Origin: Bacillota bacterium
GTDB taxonomy: Bacteria > Bacillota > Dethiobacteria > Dethiobacterales > Dethiobacteraceae
Direction of reading: 5' to 3'
DNA: 64,000 nt
Assembly (NCBI GenBank): GCA_018725565.1
Contig: QLUR01000005.1
Coordinates: 37,784-101,783 of the forward strand
The notes under the pieces were generated by a model, which did not search any database, was not told the origin of the DNA, and saw only the letters and a program-made list of their open reading frames with translations. Of this stretch, positions 8,449 through 17,991 are shown in pieces (position 1 is the first letter of the stretch; every line of letters starts with the position of its first letter). Made by a program: the position numbers and the translations under genes.

Positions 8449-9075
8449 GTGATAACAAGAGATATGTCTGCAGTGATCCTGGCCGGCGGCAAAAGTTCGC
8501 GCATGGCGGGGAATAAGCTGCTTCTGCCGCTTGGCGGCAGTACGGTAATAGGCATGCTGCTTTCCTCGCTGTCCGGGCTATTTCCCGAATGTATAATAGT
8601 GACTGATCATCCCGACGCTTACCGTGACTGGCCTGTGCGCTTAACAGCCGATATTGTTTGCGGACCGCAAAAAAATTCTCTGACAGGAATTCATGCCGGC
8701 CTGAGTGTCTCAACAAAGCCGTATAATCTTGTGGTTGCCGGCGATATGCCTTTTGTTGCTCCAGACCTGATACGTTTCCTGGCAGCGCAGTGCAACGGGT
8801 ATGATGTTGTTATCCCGCAGCAAGGCGATCATTTTCAGCCGCTTTGCGCCGTTTACCACAAAAACTGCCTGCCGCACATCGCAGCAAGATTGGCTGAAAA
8901 ACAATACAAAATTATTGATTTTTTCCCTGATGTGCGCCTGTGCAGTGTTGACGCCGCGGAGCTTATGCCTTATGACCGGGAGTTGTTGTCGTTTTTTAAC
9001 GTCAATACGCCGGAAGATTATCGCCTGGCTCAAGAGTACGTCAGGAGAATATTGCCAGGGAGGGTATCATTATGA
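8449..9075 (+). CDS. mobA: Molybdenum cofactor guanylyltransferase MobA
   Basis: A 208-residue nucleotidyltransferase with the GTP-binding loop LAGGKSSRMAGNKLLLPLGG at residues 11-30 and the second motif VVAGDMPFVAPDLI at about 95-108. The usual LAGGxSxRMGxDK motif is kept except that the Gly after RM is Ala and the Asp before K is Asn. MobA attaches GMP to molybdopterin to make the bis-MGD form. Start GTG has GGGGAGAG upstream; an internal ATG six codons later is an alternative. It overlaps mobB by four bases. Aldehyde oxidoreductases of the AOR family use the non-nucleotide form, so MobA presumably serves another enzyme too. Confidence 0.85.
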   Translation: MITRDMSAVILAGGKSSRMAGNKLLLPLGGSTVIGMLLSSLSGLFPECIIVTDHPDAYRDWPVRLTADIVCGPQKNSLTGIHAGLSVSTKPYNLVVAGDMPFVAPDLIRFLAAQCNGYDVVIPQQGDHFQPLCAVYHKNCLPHIAARLAEKQYKIIDFFPDVRLCSVDAAELMPYDRELLSFFNVNTPEDYRLAQEYVRRILPGRVSL

Positions 9076-9584
9076 GCATCCCGGTGATTTCCGTCGTCGG
9101 CCATTCTGACAGCGGTAAAACAACCCTGATTTGCGGATTGCTTCCCGAGTTAAAACGGCGCGGTTACCGTGTGGCGACCATTAAGCATGACGTGCATGGT
9201 GCGGAAATTGACAGGCCTGGAAAGGACACCTGGAAACATAGTCAGGCTGGTGCGGATATCATAGTCCTGTCCTCGCCGGGAAAAATCTTTTTAGTTGAAA
9301 AAGTTGATGAGGAATTGACCTTTGAGCAAGTGATTGCCAGGATTGAAAAAGTGGACCTTATTCTTTCCGAGGGTTATAAAAAAAGCAGCAAGCCAAAGAT
9401 CGAGGTCTTTCGCTCCACAGTGCGGGATGCGCCGCTTTGCGGTCGCGAAGATAACCTGCTGGCGCTGGTCAGCGATCTCAACCCGGACCTGGGTGTTCCT
9501 GTCTTTGCCCTTGATGATTATCCGGCGGTGGCAGACCTGATTGAACAGCGTTTTTTACTGAAGAATCCCTGCGAAACCTCCTGA
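9072..9584 (+). CDS. mobB: Molybdopterin-guanine dinucleotide biosynthesis protein MobB
   Basis: A 170-residue P-loop GTPase with Walker A GHSDSGKTTL at residues 10-19, the TIKHDVHGAEIDRPGKDT block at about 36-53 and the LILSEGYKKSSKPKIEV motif at about 97-113, which together define MobB. It binds GTP and helps MobA. ATG overlaps the mobA stop, so the two are translationally coupled. The C-terminal part ends soon after the DDYPAV segment, normal for the single-domain form. Confidence 0.9.
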   Translation: MSIPVISVVGHSDSGKTTLICGLLPELKRRGYRVATIKHDVHGAEIDRPGKDTWKHSQAGADIIVLSSPGKIFLVEKVDEELTFEQVIARIEKVDLILSEGYKKSSKPKIEVFRSTVRDAPLCGREDNLLALVSDLNPDLGVPVFALDDYPAVADLIEQRFLLKNPCETS

Positions 9585-9600
9585 TACGGCTAAATATTTA

Positions 9601-9629
9601 TTGCCGCAGAACTTGGGACATGCTAAAAT
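9601..9629 (+). promoter_or_regulatory. Promoter before aor
   Basis: TTGCCG (9601-9606), 17 bases, TAAAAT (9624-9629), followed by GAGGAGG and the ATG at 9666. The same -35 hexamer, TTGCCG, is used in front of ftsH. Confidence 0.55.
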
Positions 9630-9665
9630 ATAGTCAGAAATTCAGGCGCAGAGGAGGCTGTTTTA

Positions 9666-11462
9666 ATGAGTTCTATTGCGGGAAAAATTTTACGCGTGAA
9701 CCTGACAGACGGCTCTATCAAACACGAAGCGCTGTCGCCAGGTTTAGCCCGGGAGTTTCTCGGCGGACGGGGCCTTGGCGGGAAGATGCTGTCGGACGAA
9801 ATTCGTGCCGGTATTGACCCGCTTGGCAAGGAAAATAAAATATTTTTTGTGACCGGACCACTGACGGGCACCTCAGCTCCTACCGGCGGGCGGTACATGG
9901 TAGTGACTAAGTCACCGCTCAACAACGCTATCGCCTCCTCGAATTCAGGCGGGTTCTGGGGAGCTGAACTTAAGTTTGCGGGCTATGACATGCTGATTGT
10001 GGAGGGCCGGGCAAAGGAACCGGTCTATATTTACATCAGGGACAACCAGGTAGAAATCAGGCCGGCCGGCAAACTATGGGGGATGACTACAAGCCAGGTA
10101 ACGGACGCTCTGCTTACTGAAGCAGGTGATCGCAAGGCCCGTGTGCTGAATATCGGCCCGGCGGGGGAGAACCTTTCCAGGATTGCCTCGGTGATGAACG
10201 ACCGCTGGCGGGCGGCCGGCCGCTCCGGGGTTGGCGCTGTTATGGGTGCCAAAAACCTGAAAGCAATCGTGGTGCGCGGCAGCGGCAAAGTAGAGGCGGC
10301 AATACAGGAGCGCTTCAAAGAAGCCGTGAGCAGCAGCTTGAAAAAAATAAAAGAAAATGGTGTTACCGGGCAGGGACTGCCTGCCTACGGTACGGCCATC
10401 CTGGTCAATATCATGAACGAACACGGTATCTACCCCACCAATAATTTTCAATTGGGCGTCTTTCCTCAAGCTGAGGAAACTTCCGGAGAAACATTGGCCG
10501 AGAAATACTTAAAAAAGAAGGACCCCTGCTTTCGCTGTCCCATTGCCTGCGGCCGTTACTGCAGCGTAGACGGAGAGGAAGGCGGCGGCCCGGAATATGA
10601 GACGGTCTGGGCATATGGCGCCGACTGCGGAATTTCCGACTTAAAAGCCATTATCAGAGCCAATAATGTCTGCAATGAGATGGGGCTGGATACCATCTCC
10701 GCCGGGGCAACCATTGCTGCCGCCATGGAGCTGTACCAACGCGGCCGCATCAGGCCGGAGGAGTTGGACGGCGCTCCGGAGCTGACCTGGGGCAATGGGG
10801 AAGCGATAGTAGAGTGGACGCGGAAGATGGGCCGCGCGGAGGGACTGGGCGCCAAATTGGCACTGGGTTCCGCCCGGCTGTGTGAAGCGTACGGTATGCC
10901 GGAACTGTCCATGACCGTCAAGAAGCTGGAGCTGCCGGCTTATGACCCGCGCGGCGTCTTTGGGCACGGACTGCAATACGCTACCGCCAACCGCGGCGGC
11001 TGTCATGTGCGCGGGTACATGATTTCTCCAGAGATTCTTGGCTCCCCGGAAAAATTGGATCGTTTCACCCTCGACGGCAAAGCTGAATGGGTAAAAATCT
11101 TCCAGGACCTAACTGCCGTCATCGACAGCCTGGGAATTTGTTTGTTTACCTCCTTTGCCCTTGGCGCGCAGGATTATACCGACCTGTACAACGCGGCCAC
11201 AGGCGAAAACTTCAGCGTGGATGAGTTGCTGGCCTGCGGAGACCGCATCTTTAACAACGAACGTCTCTTTAACCTGGCCGAAGGTTACACGGCCAAGGAT
11301 GACACGTTGCCCAAACGTCTTCTGGAAGATCCGATGCCTGACGGGCCGAGCAAAGGATATGTGCATCCATTGGACAAAATGCTGCCCAAGTATTACGAGA
11401 TTCGCGGCTGGTCCGCTGATGGCGTCCCGACTGCGCCAAAGAGGCAGGCTTTGCGTTTATAA
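9666..11462 (+). CDS. aor: Aldehyde ferredoxin oxidoreductase (tungsten type)
   Basis: A 598-residue AOR-family protein. The N-terminal pterin-binding domain (1-205) has GGRGLGGKML, GPLTGTSAPTGGRY and AGRSGVGAVMGAKNLKA. The [4Fe-4S] cysteines are C288, C291 and C295 (CFRCPIAC) with the distant fourth at C492. The enzyme oxidises aldehydes to acids with ferredoxin, or reduces acids to aldehydes when ferredoxin is very reduced, using a bis-pyranopterin W (or Mo) centre in the cytoplasm. It is followed by a MoaD-like gene, a pairing common for AORs. The substrate is not readable. Length and motifs are normal for the family. Confidence 0.92.
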   Translation: MSSIAGKILRVNLTDGSIKHEALSPGLAREFLGGRGLGGKMLSDEIRAGIDPLGKENKIFFVTGPLTGTSAPTGGRYMVVTKSPLNNAIASSNSGGFWGAELKFAGYDMLIVEGRAKEPVYIYIRDNQVEIRPAGKLWGMTTSQVTDALLTEAGDRKARVLNIGPAGENLSRIASVMNDRWRAAGRSGVGAVMGAKNLKAIVVRGSGKVEAAIQERFKEAVSSSLKKIKENGVTGQGLPAYGTAILVNIMNEHGIYPTNNFQLGVFPQAEETSGETLAEKYLKKKDPCFRCPIACGRYCSVDGEEGGGPEYETVWAYGADCGISDLKAIIRANNVCNEMGLDTISAGATIAAAMELYQRGRIRPEELDGAPELTWGNGEAIVEWTRKMGRAEGLGAKLALGSARLCEAYGMPELSMTVKKLELPAYDPRGVFGHGLQYATANRGGCHVRGYMISPEILGSPEKLDRFTLDGKAEWVKIFQDLTAVIDSLGICLFTSFALGAQDYTDLYNAATGENFSVDELLACGDRIFNNERLFNLAEGYTAKDDTLPKRLLEDPMPDGPSKGYVHPLDKMLPKYYEIRGWSADGVPTAPKRQALRL

Positions 11463-11504
11463 GGCGCTGGTTTGAATTTCCTTTAGGATTAAGGAGTGAA
11501 TGCC

Positions 11505-11729
11505 TTGGAGGTTACGGTCAAGCTATTTGCGACACTGCGAAACGGGCGCTTTAAGACCGAGACGCGTTGTTATGCGCCGGGTACGACAGTACAACAGATC
11601 GCGGAAGACCTGAAGATTCCTCTGGCGGAGCTTTCCCTGACGCTGCTCAATGGTCAGGCTGCTCTGCCTGAACAGGTACTGACCGAAGGCGACACTCTTG
11701 CATTGTTTCCTCCGGTCGGCGGTGGCTAA
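11505..11729 (+). CDS. MoaD/ThiS-family sulfur carrier
   Basis: A 74-residue beta-grasp protein ending in the diglycine tail (PPVGGG) that is thiocarboxylated for sulfur delivery to the pterin dithiolene. EVTVKLFATLR at the N-terminus and the GDTLALFPPVGGG ending are standard for MoaD. I place the start at TTG 11505, eight bases after AAGGAG; a GTG at 11496 is in frame but overlaps that ribosome binding site. It lies directly behind aor and before a terminator, so it probably forms the end of the mob/aor unit and serves synthesis of the tungstopterin cofactor. Confidence 0.85.
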   Translation: MEVTVKLFATLRNGRFKTETRCYAPGTTVQQIAEDLKIPLAELSLTLLNGQAALPEQVLTEGDTLALFPPVGGG

Positions 11730-11796
11730 TGATCAACATTGGCGGCTATGCCCCGGCCGCGGGGGAACGCACAAGTTTGCACTGAACCAGTCACGG

Positions 11797-11822
11797 CGGC
11801 AGGAGATGCTGCCGATTTTTTT
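11797..11822 (+). terminator. Intrinsic terminator after the MoaD gene
   Basis: CGGCAG (11797-11802), loop GAGATG, CTGCCG (11809-11814), then ATTTTTTT. It closes the inserted mob/aor unit before the ftsH promoter. Confidence 0.85.
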
Positions 11823-11858
11823 GAAGCGGACGTAACTGCCGCTGAATTTTCTTAGTCA

Positions 11859-11887
11859 TTGCCGTATCAAACATTTTGTGCTACAAT
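11859..11887 (+). promoter_or_regulatory. ftsH promoter
   Basis: TTGCCG (11859-11864), 17 bases, TACAAT (11882-11887). AAAGGAGG and the TTG start of ftsH follow. Confidence 0.6.
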
Positions 11888-11934
11888 GATATAATGGTGG
11901 CGGTATGGTTTTCACCTGAAAGGAGGCAACCGCT

Positions 11935-13902
11935 TTGCATAAATTTGTCCGGCAGGCAACTTTTTACCTGCTGATTCTGCTGGTTGCTGTAGTAGTAATT
12001 GAGTATTTCAACAGGACACCTGAACCGATTGCTGAACTGACCTATACCCAATTTCTTGACCAGGTGGAAGCCGGAGCGGTGGCGGAAGTTCTGATCGTGG
12101 GGCAAGAAATTACCGGTAAATTGAATGACGGTTCCACTTTCAGAACTTTTAACTTAGAAGGGGAGCAACTGGTGGAACGACTGCGGGCGCATGATGTGCA
12201 CTTTGCCGGGCAACCGGTGCCAGAGCCGCCGTGGTGGTCCAACCTGTTTACGTTTCTTGTTCCCTTTATTATTTTGATGGTTATTTTCTTCTTTTTTATG
12301 CAACAGAGTCAGGGCGGCGGCAGCCGGGTAATGAATTTCGGCAAGTCGCGTGCCCGTCTGCATGATGCTTCGCGCAGGAGAGTAACTTTTAGCGATGTTG
12401 CAGGTGCCGATGAGGAAAAAGCCGAGTTGATCGAAATTGTCGAATTTCTTAAGGAGCCCCGTAAGTTTATAGAGTTAGGGGCAAGGATTCCAAAAGGTGT
12501 TTTGCTGGTAGGACCTCCGGGCACCGGGAAAACTTTGCTCGCCCGCGCGGTGGCCGGCGAGGCTGGAGTGCCGTTTTTCAGTATATCCGGTTCTGATTTT
12601 GTGGAAATGTTTGTTGGTGTAGGCGCTTCCCGCGTCCGCGATTTATTTGACACAGCAAAAAAGAACTCACCCTGTATCGTCTTCATTGACGAGATTGACG
12701 CGGTCGGACGTCAGCGCGGGGCAGGGCTTGGCGGTGGCCATGATGAACGCGAACAGACTTTAAACCAGTTGTTAGTTGAAATGGATGGTTTTGATACTAA
12801 CGAAGGGATTATTTTAATTGCCGCTACGAACCGGCCGGATATTTTGGATCCCGCTCTGTTGCGCCCAGGCCGCTTTGACCGTCAGGTTACTGTCAGCTTT
12901 CCGGATGTCAGGGGTCGGGAGGAAATCCTTAAAGTACATGGCCGCGGTAAACCGTTTGCCCCTGAAGTAGGGCTAAGTGTCATAGCCCGGCGCACTCCCG
13001 GTTTTACAGGTGCTGATTTGGAGAATGTGGTTAACGAAGCGGCGTTGCTTACCGGGCGCAAAAACAAAAAGCAGATCAGCATGCCTGAACTGGAAGAGGC
13101 GATTGACCGCGTTATCGCAGGCACGGAAAAGAAGAGTCGCGTAATCAGCGAATTTGAGAAAAAAATAGTTGCCTTTCATGAGGCTGGGCACGCTGTTGTC
13201 GGCTACCTGCTGCCTCATACCGACCCGGTTCACAAGGTGTCCATCATCCCTCGCGGTCGTTCAGGCGGGTATACACTGATGTTGCCGGAGCAGGACCGTT
13301 ATTATATGACAAAATCAGAACTCCTGGATCGTGTCACGACACTGCTGGCCGGTCGGGTAGCGGAGAAATTGGTTTTGAATGACGTGTCAACCGGTGCCCA
13401 GAATGACTTGGAAAGGGCTACGGCCATCGTCCGCCAGATGATTATGGAATACGGCATGAGCGAACAGCTTGGACCGATTACACTTGGCAAAAAACAGCAC
13501 GAACAGGTTTTTCTTGGTCGTGATCTGGCCCGTGACCGTGATTTTTCCGAGGAAATCGCCAGGGCTATCGACAAAGAGATCCGTGCCACTATCGATGACT
13601 GCTACAAAAACGCCGAGGAGCTAATCAGAAATAACCGCAACAAACTTGACCTGTTGGCAGAAGCACTGCTTGAACATGAAGCTCTCGACGCTGAGGAAAT
13701 AGCCGCGCTCATGGAGGGCCGGCCGCTTGAGGAAATCCGCGTCAGGCGGGCAGCTAAAGAGGTGCAGCAACAGGGCGGCGATACGAAAAGTGCAACCGAA
13801 TCGCGTCCGTCACGGGAGCATGTGCCCAGAAAAGAACCGGTCAAAGTGCTGATCAATGAAAAAAAACTAGAAGGCGAACCGGTTTCCTCCCCCCGGGAAT
13901 AA
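11935..13902 (+). CDS. ftsH: ATP-dependent zinc metalloprotease FtsH
   Basis: A 655-residue membrane protease: membrane segment at about 7-23, an extracytoplasmic domain (about 28-100), a second membrane segment (about 105-123), an AAA+ domain with Walker A GPPGTGKT at 193-200 and Walker B IVFIDEID near 248-255, and an M41 peptidase with HEAGH at 415-419 and the third zinc ligand in [15 protein letters not shown]. It degrades misfolded and regulatory membrane proteins and is involved in sporulation in Bacillus. The C-terminus (610-655) is a charged, variable tail. Start TTG is fixed by AAAGGAGG. Confidence 0.95.
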   Translation: MHKFVRQATFYLLILLVAVVVIEYFNRTPEPIAELTYTQFLDQVEAGAVAEVLIVGQEITGKLNDGSTFRTFNLEGEQLVERLRAHDVHFAGQPVPEPPWWSNLFTFLVPFIILMVIFFFFMQQSQGGGSRVMNFGKSRARLHDASRRRVTFSDVAGADEEKAELIEIVEFLKEPRKFIELGARIPKGVLLVGPPGTGKTLLARAVAGEAGVPFFSISGSDFVEMFVGVGASRVRDLFDTAKKNSPCIVFIDEIDAVGRQRGAGLGGGHDEREQTLNQLLVEMDGFDTNEGIILIAATNRPDILDPALLRPGRFDRQVTVSFPDVRGREEILKVHGRGKPFAPEVGLSVIARRTPGFTGADLENVVNEAALLTGRKNKKQISMPELEEAIDRVIAGTEKKSRVISEFEKKIVAFHEAGHAVVGYLLPHTDPVHKVSIIPRGRSGGYTLMLPEQDRYYMTKSELLDRVTTLLAGRVAEKLVLNDVSTGAQNDLERATAIVRQMIMEYGMSEQLGPITLGKKQHEQVFLGRDLARDRDFSEEIARAIDKEIRATIDDCYKNAEELIRNNRNKLDLLAEALLEHEALDAEEIAALMEGRPLEEIRVRRAAKEVQQQGGDTKSATESRPSREHVPRKEPVKVLINEKKLEGEPVSSPRE

Positions 13903-13905
13903 AGG

Positions 13906-13939
13906 ACAGCGCATTGCAGCAGCGCTGTTTCTTTTTTTT
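13906..13939 (+). terminator. Intrinsic terminator after ftsH
   Basis: ACAGCGC (13906-13912) and GCGCTGT (13922-13928) flank a 9-base loop; TTCTTTTTTTT follows. Confidence 0.85.
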
Positions 13940-14085
13940 GGCTGAATTGATTGCCGCATGTAGATTGTATAATACAGCGTTGCTATTATTACAATTTTTT
14001 TTTAGAGGCAGGAAAACTCCCGGGTGCGTAGAATTGAACGTATGCTTGTGTAAATCAATATTTCTATTAAGGAGGGAATACCCAA

Positions 14086-15849
14086 ATGGTGCTAGACCCG
14101 ACGAAACATGCCGATTGGGAGATTGCTGAAGAAGCGGAATCGCGGATGAAGACGGTGTACCAGCTTGGAGAGGAACTGGGGCTGGCAAAAGAGGAATTAT
14201 TGCCCTATGGCCATTATGTGGCAAAAGTTGATTTTGCCAAAGTACTGAAGCGCCTCGCTCACCGCCCTGATGGCAAGTACATAGATGTGACAGCCATCAC
14301 ACCGACACCGTTAGGGGAAGGCAAGTCGACCTCCACCATGGGACTGACACAAGGTCTCGGCAAGCGCGGCAAAAACGTTATAGCCACTATCCGCCAGCCT
14401 TCAGGAGGCCCGACCATGAACGTGAAAGGCTCTGCTGCCGGTGGTGGTCTGGCACAGTGCATTCCGTTGACCCCGTTTTCCCTGGGTCTTACAGGTGATA
14501 TTAACGCCATCATGAACGCCCATAATCTGGCAATGGTTGCGCTCACGTCGCGCCTGCAACATGAATACAATTCCAGCGACGCATTTTTAGCCCGTGCCGG
14601 ATTGAAAAGGCTGAACATTGACCCTCGAAACGTGGAAATGAAGTGGATAATTGACTTTTGCGCCCAGGCACTGCGTAATATTGTCATCGGAGTGGGCGGC
14701 AGAAAAGACGGCTTCATGATGCAGTCCTCATTTGCCATCGCCGTTTCGTCTGAAGTGATGGCAATCTTGTCTGTCGCCAAAGATTTGAAAGACATGCGCG
14801 AGCGCATGGGTAAAATCGTGGTGGCTTACGATAGGCAGGGCAACCCGGTGACTACCGCTGACCTGGAAGTAGACGGCGCTATGACGGCTTGGATGGTGGA
14901 GGCGCTTAACCCCAACCTCTTGCAAACCCTGGAAGGTCAGCCGAGCTTCGTTCATGCCGGCCCGTTTGCCAATATCGCTATCGGTCAGTCTTCGATTATT
15001 GGAGACCGCGTGGCGCTGAAACTCGGCGACTATGTAGTCACTGAATCCGGATTTGCCGCGGATATCGGCTTTGAAAAGTTTTGGAATCTGAAGTGCCGTA
15101 TGTCAGGGTTAAAGCCGAACTGCGCCGTGGTGGTCGCTACTATTCGCGCGCTCAAAGCTCACGGAGGCGCACCGCTGCCATTGCCCGGCCAGCCGCTTGA
15201 TCCGGCCTACACTCAGGAACGCGTCGAGTGGGTGGAAAAAGGCTGCGCCAACCTTATCCATCATATTAAGACAGTCAAGAAAGCCGGTATTAATCCCGTC
15301 GTCTGCATCAACGCCTTTTATACCGATACAGAAAACGAGGTTAAGGCGGTACGCCGTTTGGCTGAGGCGGCCGGTGCCCGTGTGGCTCTTTCCAAGCACT
15401 GGCAATATGGCGGAGACGGGGCCCTGGAGTTCGCTGATGCCGTAATCGAGGCCTGCAACGAACCTAATGACTTTAAATTCCTGTATGAACTGGAAACCCC
15501 GCTGCGGCAGCGCATAGAATTAATTGCCAAAGAAGTTTACGGTGCCGACGGGGTGGAGTATACACCGGAAGCCTTGGACAAAGCGACCCGGATGGAGAAA
15601 GATCCGGAAATACAAAAACTAGGCACCTGCATGGTCAAGACACATCTAAGTCTAACCGATAACCCGATGCTCAAAGGTGTTCCTACCGGATGGAAACTCC
15701 GCGTCCGCGACATCCTGACCTACAAGGGGGCCGGTTTTGTAGTGCCTGTGGCCGGTGCAATCTCCTTGATGCCTGGCACCGCTGCCAATCCCGCATTCCG
15801 TCGCATTGATGTTGATGTGGAAACCGGCAAGGTAAAAGGTGTGTTCTAA
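14086..15849 (+). CDS. fhs: Formate-tetrahydrofolate ligase, long/eukaryote-like subtype
   Basis: A 587-residue formyl-THF synthetase that makes 10-formyl-THF from formate, THF and ATP, the first folate step of the Wood-Ljungdahl methyl branch. The P-loop is [11 protein letters not shown] (about residues 72-82). The protein is longer than the ~556-residue acetogen enzymes. The normally invariant REPS...GIKGGAAGGG block reads RQPS...[10 protein letters not shown], with the catalytic-loop Glu changed to Gln. The C-terminal KTHLSL, KGVPTG and VRDI segments resemble the ligase domain of eukaryotic MTHFD1 more than the Moorella enzyme. AAGGAGG precedes the ATG. It is a single-gene unit between two terminators. 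Confidence 0.88.
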   Translation: MVLDPTKHADWEIAEEAESRMKTVYQLGEELGLAKEELLPYGHYVAKVDFAKVLKRLAHRPDGKYIDVTAITPTPLGEGKSTSTMGLTQGLGKRGKNVIATIRQPSGGPTMNVKGSAAGGGLAQCIPLTPFSLGLTGDINAIMNAHNLAMVALTSRLQHEYNSSDAFLARAGLKRLNIDPRNVEMKWIIDFCAQALRNIVIGVGGRKDGFMMQSSFAIAVSSEVMAILSVAKDLKDMRERMGKIVVAYDRQGNPVTTADLEVDGAMTAWMVEALNPNLLQTLEGQPSFVHAGPFANIAIGQSSIIGDRVALKLGDYVVTESGFAADIGFEKFWNLKCRMSGLKPNCAVVVATIRALKAHGGAPLPLPGQPLDPAYTQERVEWVEKGCANLIHHIKTVKKAGINPVVCINAFYTDTENEVKAVRRLAEAAGARVALSKHWQYGGDGALEFADAVIEACNEPNDFKFLYELETPLRQRIELIAKEVYGADGVEYTPEALDKATRMEKDPEIQKLGTCMVKTHLSLTDNPMLKGVPTGWKLRVRDILTYKGAGFVVPVAGAISLMPGTAANPAFRRIDVDVETGKVKGVF

Positions 15850-15873
15850 AAAACTTCTTGACTGCAAATAATT

Positions 15874-15900
15874 AAAGCCAGGGCTAGCCCTGGCTTTTTT
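15874..15900 (+). terminator. Strong intrinsic terminator after fhs
   Basis: AAAGCCAGGG (15874-15883), loop CTAG, CCCTGGCTTT (15888-15897) and further T. The stem is a perfect 10 bp. Confidence 0.92.
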
Positions 15901-15910
15901 ATACTTGACG

Positions 15911-15939
15911 TTGACATGGTTTGCAGCAGTCTTTACAAT
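15911..15939 (+). promoter_or_regulatory. Promoter for birA-coaX
   Basis: A perfect TTGACA (15911-15916), 17 bases and TACAAT (15934-15939). No clear BirA-type palindromic operator could be read around it. Confidence 0.78.
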
Positions 15940-15986
15940 GGTGTTGTCGGCAAACGAATCTATTGCCGGCGGAGGTGTAGTCTGGC

Positions 15987-16964
15987 GTGAAGGAAATGTT
16001 GCTTGTATCCCTGAAAGAGCAATTTGGCAGCTTTATTTCCGGCGAGTTTTTGAGCCAGCGGCTGGGCGTGACGCGCACTGCAGTCTGGAAACAGGTACAA
16101 CTATTGCGGGAGCAGGGATATGGGATCGAGGCGCTGCCGCGACTAGGCTACCGATTGCTGGCGCTGCCTGACCTGTTGCTGCCGGCGGAAATTCAGGCAG
16201 GCCTGAAAACTGAGATATTGGGTCGAAAAGTATACCATTACCACGAAATTGATTCTACCAACCGGCTGGCTCGCGAACTGGGCGGCAGCGGAGCGCCTGA
16301 GGGAGCCATAGTCATCGCTGAGTCTCAACATTCCGGGCGCGGGAGGCTGGAACGAAAATGGTTTTCCCCGCCCGGCGGAATCTGGTTTTCACTGTTACTG
16401 CGGCCGCGACTGCTTCCCCATCAGGCGCAGCTTCTGACGCTGGCGGCGGCCTCGGCGGCTGTGCAGGCAACGGTATTGACATGCGGACTGTCCCCTGGGA
16501 TTAAATGGCCAAACGACCTGCTGCTGGCAGGCAGAAAAATGGCCGGAATTTTAACCGAGGTTTCGGCTGAAATGGACATGTTGCATTACCTGGTGTTAGG
16601 TGTCGGCGTTAATGCCAATATCCCGGCGGAAGCTTTGCCGGAGGAGCTGAAAGATACGGCAACTTCGCTCCTTGCTCAGAATGGGCGTGCGGCAGACAGA
16701 GCGGCTTGGGTAAGAAGTTTCCTGCAATGTTATGAAAAGCAGTACCTGGCAGCACAAAACCACGAATTCGCTGCTTTGCTGGCAGAATGGCGCCGCTGCT
16801 CGCTGACATTAGGCCGCAAGGTAACGGTCTGCCTGCCAGGACGGGAAGTTGATGGAACTGCTGTTGATATTGACGATTACGGGGCGCTGCAGGTCAGAAC
16901 GCCGGCTGGATTGGAAACCTTTCAAGCCGGCGAACTCAGGCTCCGTGAGAAGGAGGATAGCTAG
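15987..16964 (+). CDS. birA: Bifunctional biotin ligase/repressor BirA
   Basis: A 325-residue protein with an N-terminal winged-helix domain (about 1-65, GEFLSQRLGVTRTAVWKQV), a central biotin-protein ligase domain with the biotinyl-AMP loop SGRGRLERKWFSPPGGIW at about 113-130 and KWPNDLLLAGRKMAGIL near 172-188, and the small C-terminal SH3-like domain. It biotinylates carboxylase carrier proteins and, with its HTH domain, can repress biotin genes. Start GTG has GGAGGTG upstream. Its stop codon is directly followed by the coaX ATG. Confidence 0.92.
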   Translation: MKEMLLVSLKEQFGSFISGEFLSQRLGVTRTAVWKQVQLLREQGYGIEALPRLGYRLLALPDLLLPAEIQAGLKTEILGRKVYHYHEIDSTNRLARELGGSGAPEGAIVIAESQHSGRGRLERKWFSPPGGIWFSLLLRPRLLPHQAQLLTLAAASAAVQATVLTCGLSPGIKWPNDLLLAGRKMAGILTEVSAEMDMLHYLVLGVGVNANIPAEALPEELKDTATSLLAQNGRAADRAAWVRSFLQCYEKQYLAAQNHEFAALLAEWRRCSLTLGRKVTVCLPGREVDGTAVDIDDYGALQVRTPAGLETFQAGELRLREKEDS

Positions 16965-17732
16965 ATGCTGCTGGCGGTGGATGTGGGCAATACAAATGTG
17001 GTGCTGGGCATTTACCATGGAGCTGACTTGCGGGTGTCCTGGCGGATCTCGACAAACCGTCAACAAACCGGAGACGAGTATGGCGTTATCCTGAAAAATC
17101 TTTTTTCGCAGGTCGGCGTTTGTGCGTCTGACTTGAGCGGGATTATTATTTCTTCAGTAGTACCGCCGCTTATGTTTTCCCTGGAAGAAATGGCTCTGCG
17201 ATATTTTAACCTGCAACCCCTGGTAGTAGGGCCCGGGATCAAGACCGGAATTAACATCCTGATGGAAAACCCGCGTGAAGTCGGAGCGGACCGGATTGTC
17301 AACGCGGTAGCCGGTTTTGAACTTTATGGGGGTCCCCTGATCATCGTTGATTTTGGCACTGCTACTACCTTTGACGCCATTTCGGCACGCGGCGACTATC
17401 TGGGAGGCGCCATCGCCCCCGGGGTCAGTATTTCTACAGAAGCGCTCTTCCAGCGGGCTGCCAAGCTGCCGCGGGTGGAATTGATCAGACCGGCACGCGT
17501 TATCGGTCGTGACACAATTACCAGCATGCAATCCGGGATTGTTTTTGGGTTTGCCGGGCAGGTAGACGGAATTGTCACCAGGATGAGCAGAGAGTTTCCC
17601 GCAAAACCAAAAGTGATTGCCACTGGCGGTTTGGCGCAGCTAATAGCCGCCGAGTCAGATACCCTGGAACTGATTAACCCGCTTTTAACGCTGGAGGGAC
17701 TGCGCCTGATTTATGAGCGCAACCGCAGATAA
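16965..17732 (+). CDS. coaX: Type III pantothenate kinase
   Basis: A 255-residue ASKHA kinase with the phosphate motif [14 protein letters not shown] at residues 2-15, the conserved [14 protein letters not shown] at about 103-116 and DFGTATTFD at about 127-135. It catalyses the first step of coenzyme A synthesis, is not feedback-inhibited by CoA and needs a monovalent cation. AGAAGGAGG precedes the ATG, inside the end of birA. In many Firmicutes coaX follows ftsH or birA and leads into the dusB region; here a 41-kb accessory stretch comes next. Confidence 0.93.
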   Translation: MLLAVDVGNTNVVLGIYHGADLRVSWRISTNRQQTGDEYGVILKNLFSQVGVCASDLSGIIISSVVPPLMFSLEEMALRYFNLQPLVVGPGIKTGINILMENPREVGADRIVNAVAGFELYGGPLIIVDFGTATTFDAISARGDYLGGAIAPGVSISTEALFQRAAKLPRVELIRPARVIGRDTITSMQSGIVFGFAGQVDGIVTRMSREFPAKPKVIATGGLAQLIAAESDTLELINPLLTLEGLRLIYERNRR

Positions 17733-17828
17733 ATAGAACTTTTGCAACAGGAATGGTCAAAAAAGAGGATATTTTATTTTTTTCTTTAATTAGTTCTCTA
17801 AAGCACTACTATGCGGGAGGGCAAAAAG

Positions 17829-17987
17829 TTGCCGTATAAAGTATGTACTTTTTGCGGGAAAGTATCTTACTCGGCGTCAGATACGCCCGAAATCAGGTGG
17901 CTGTGTCCTCATTGTGACCAGGATATCTCGGACGTGCCAAGTGTCATGGCCAGGCCCCAGGAAAAAAGTAACGGAAAAGTGGGATGA
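17829..17987 (+). CDS. Small double-CxxC zinc-ribbon protein
   Basis: A 52-codon frame begins at TTG after GGGAGG. It contains CTFCGK at residues 6-11 and CPHCD at about 26-30, two CxxC knuckles as in a zinc ribbon or rubredoxin-like protein. Its stop is four bases before the GTG of the flavoprotein gene, so the two are likely co-expressed. The C-terminal 20 residues are polar and unstructured. Function unknown; a metal- or redox-binding partner of the flavoprotein is possible. Confidence 0.6.
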   Translation: MPYKVCTFCGKVSYSASDTPEIRWLCPHCDQDISDVPSVMARPQEKSNGKVG

Positions 17988-17991
17988 CACG

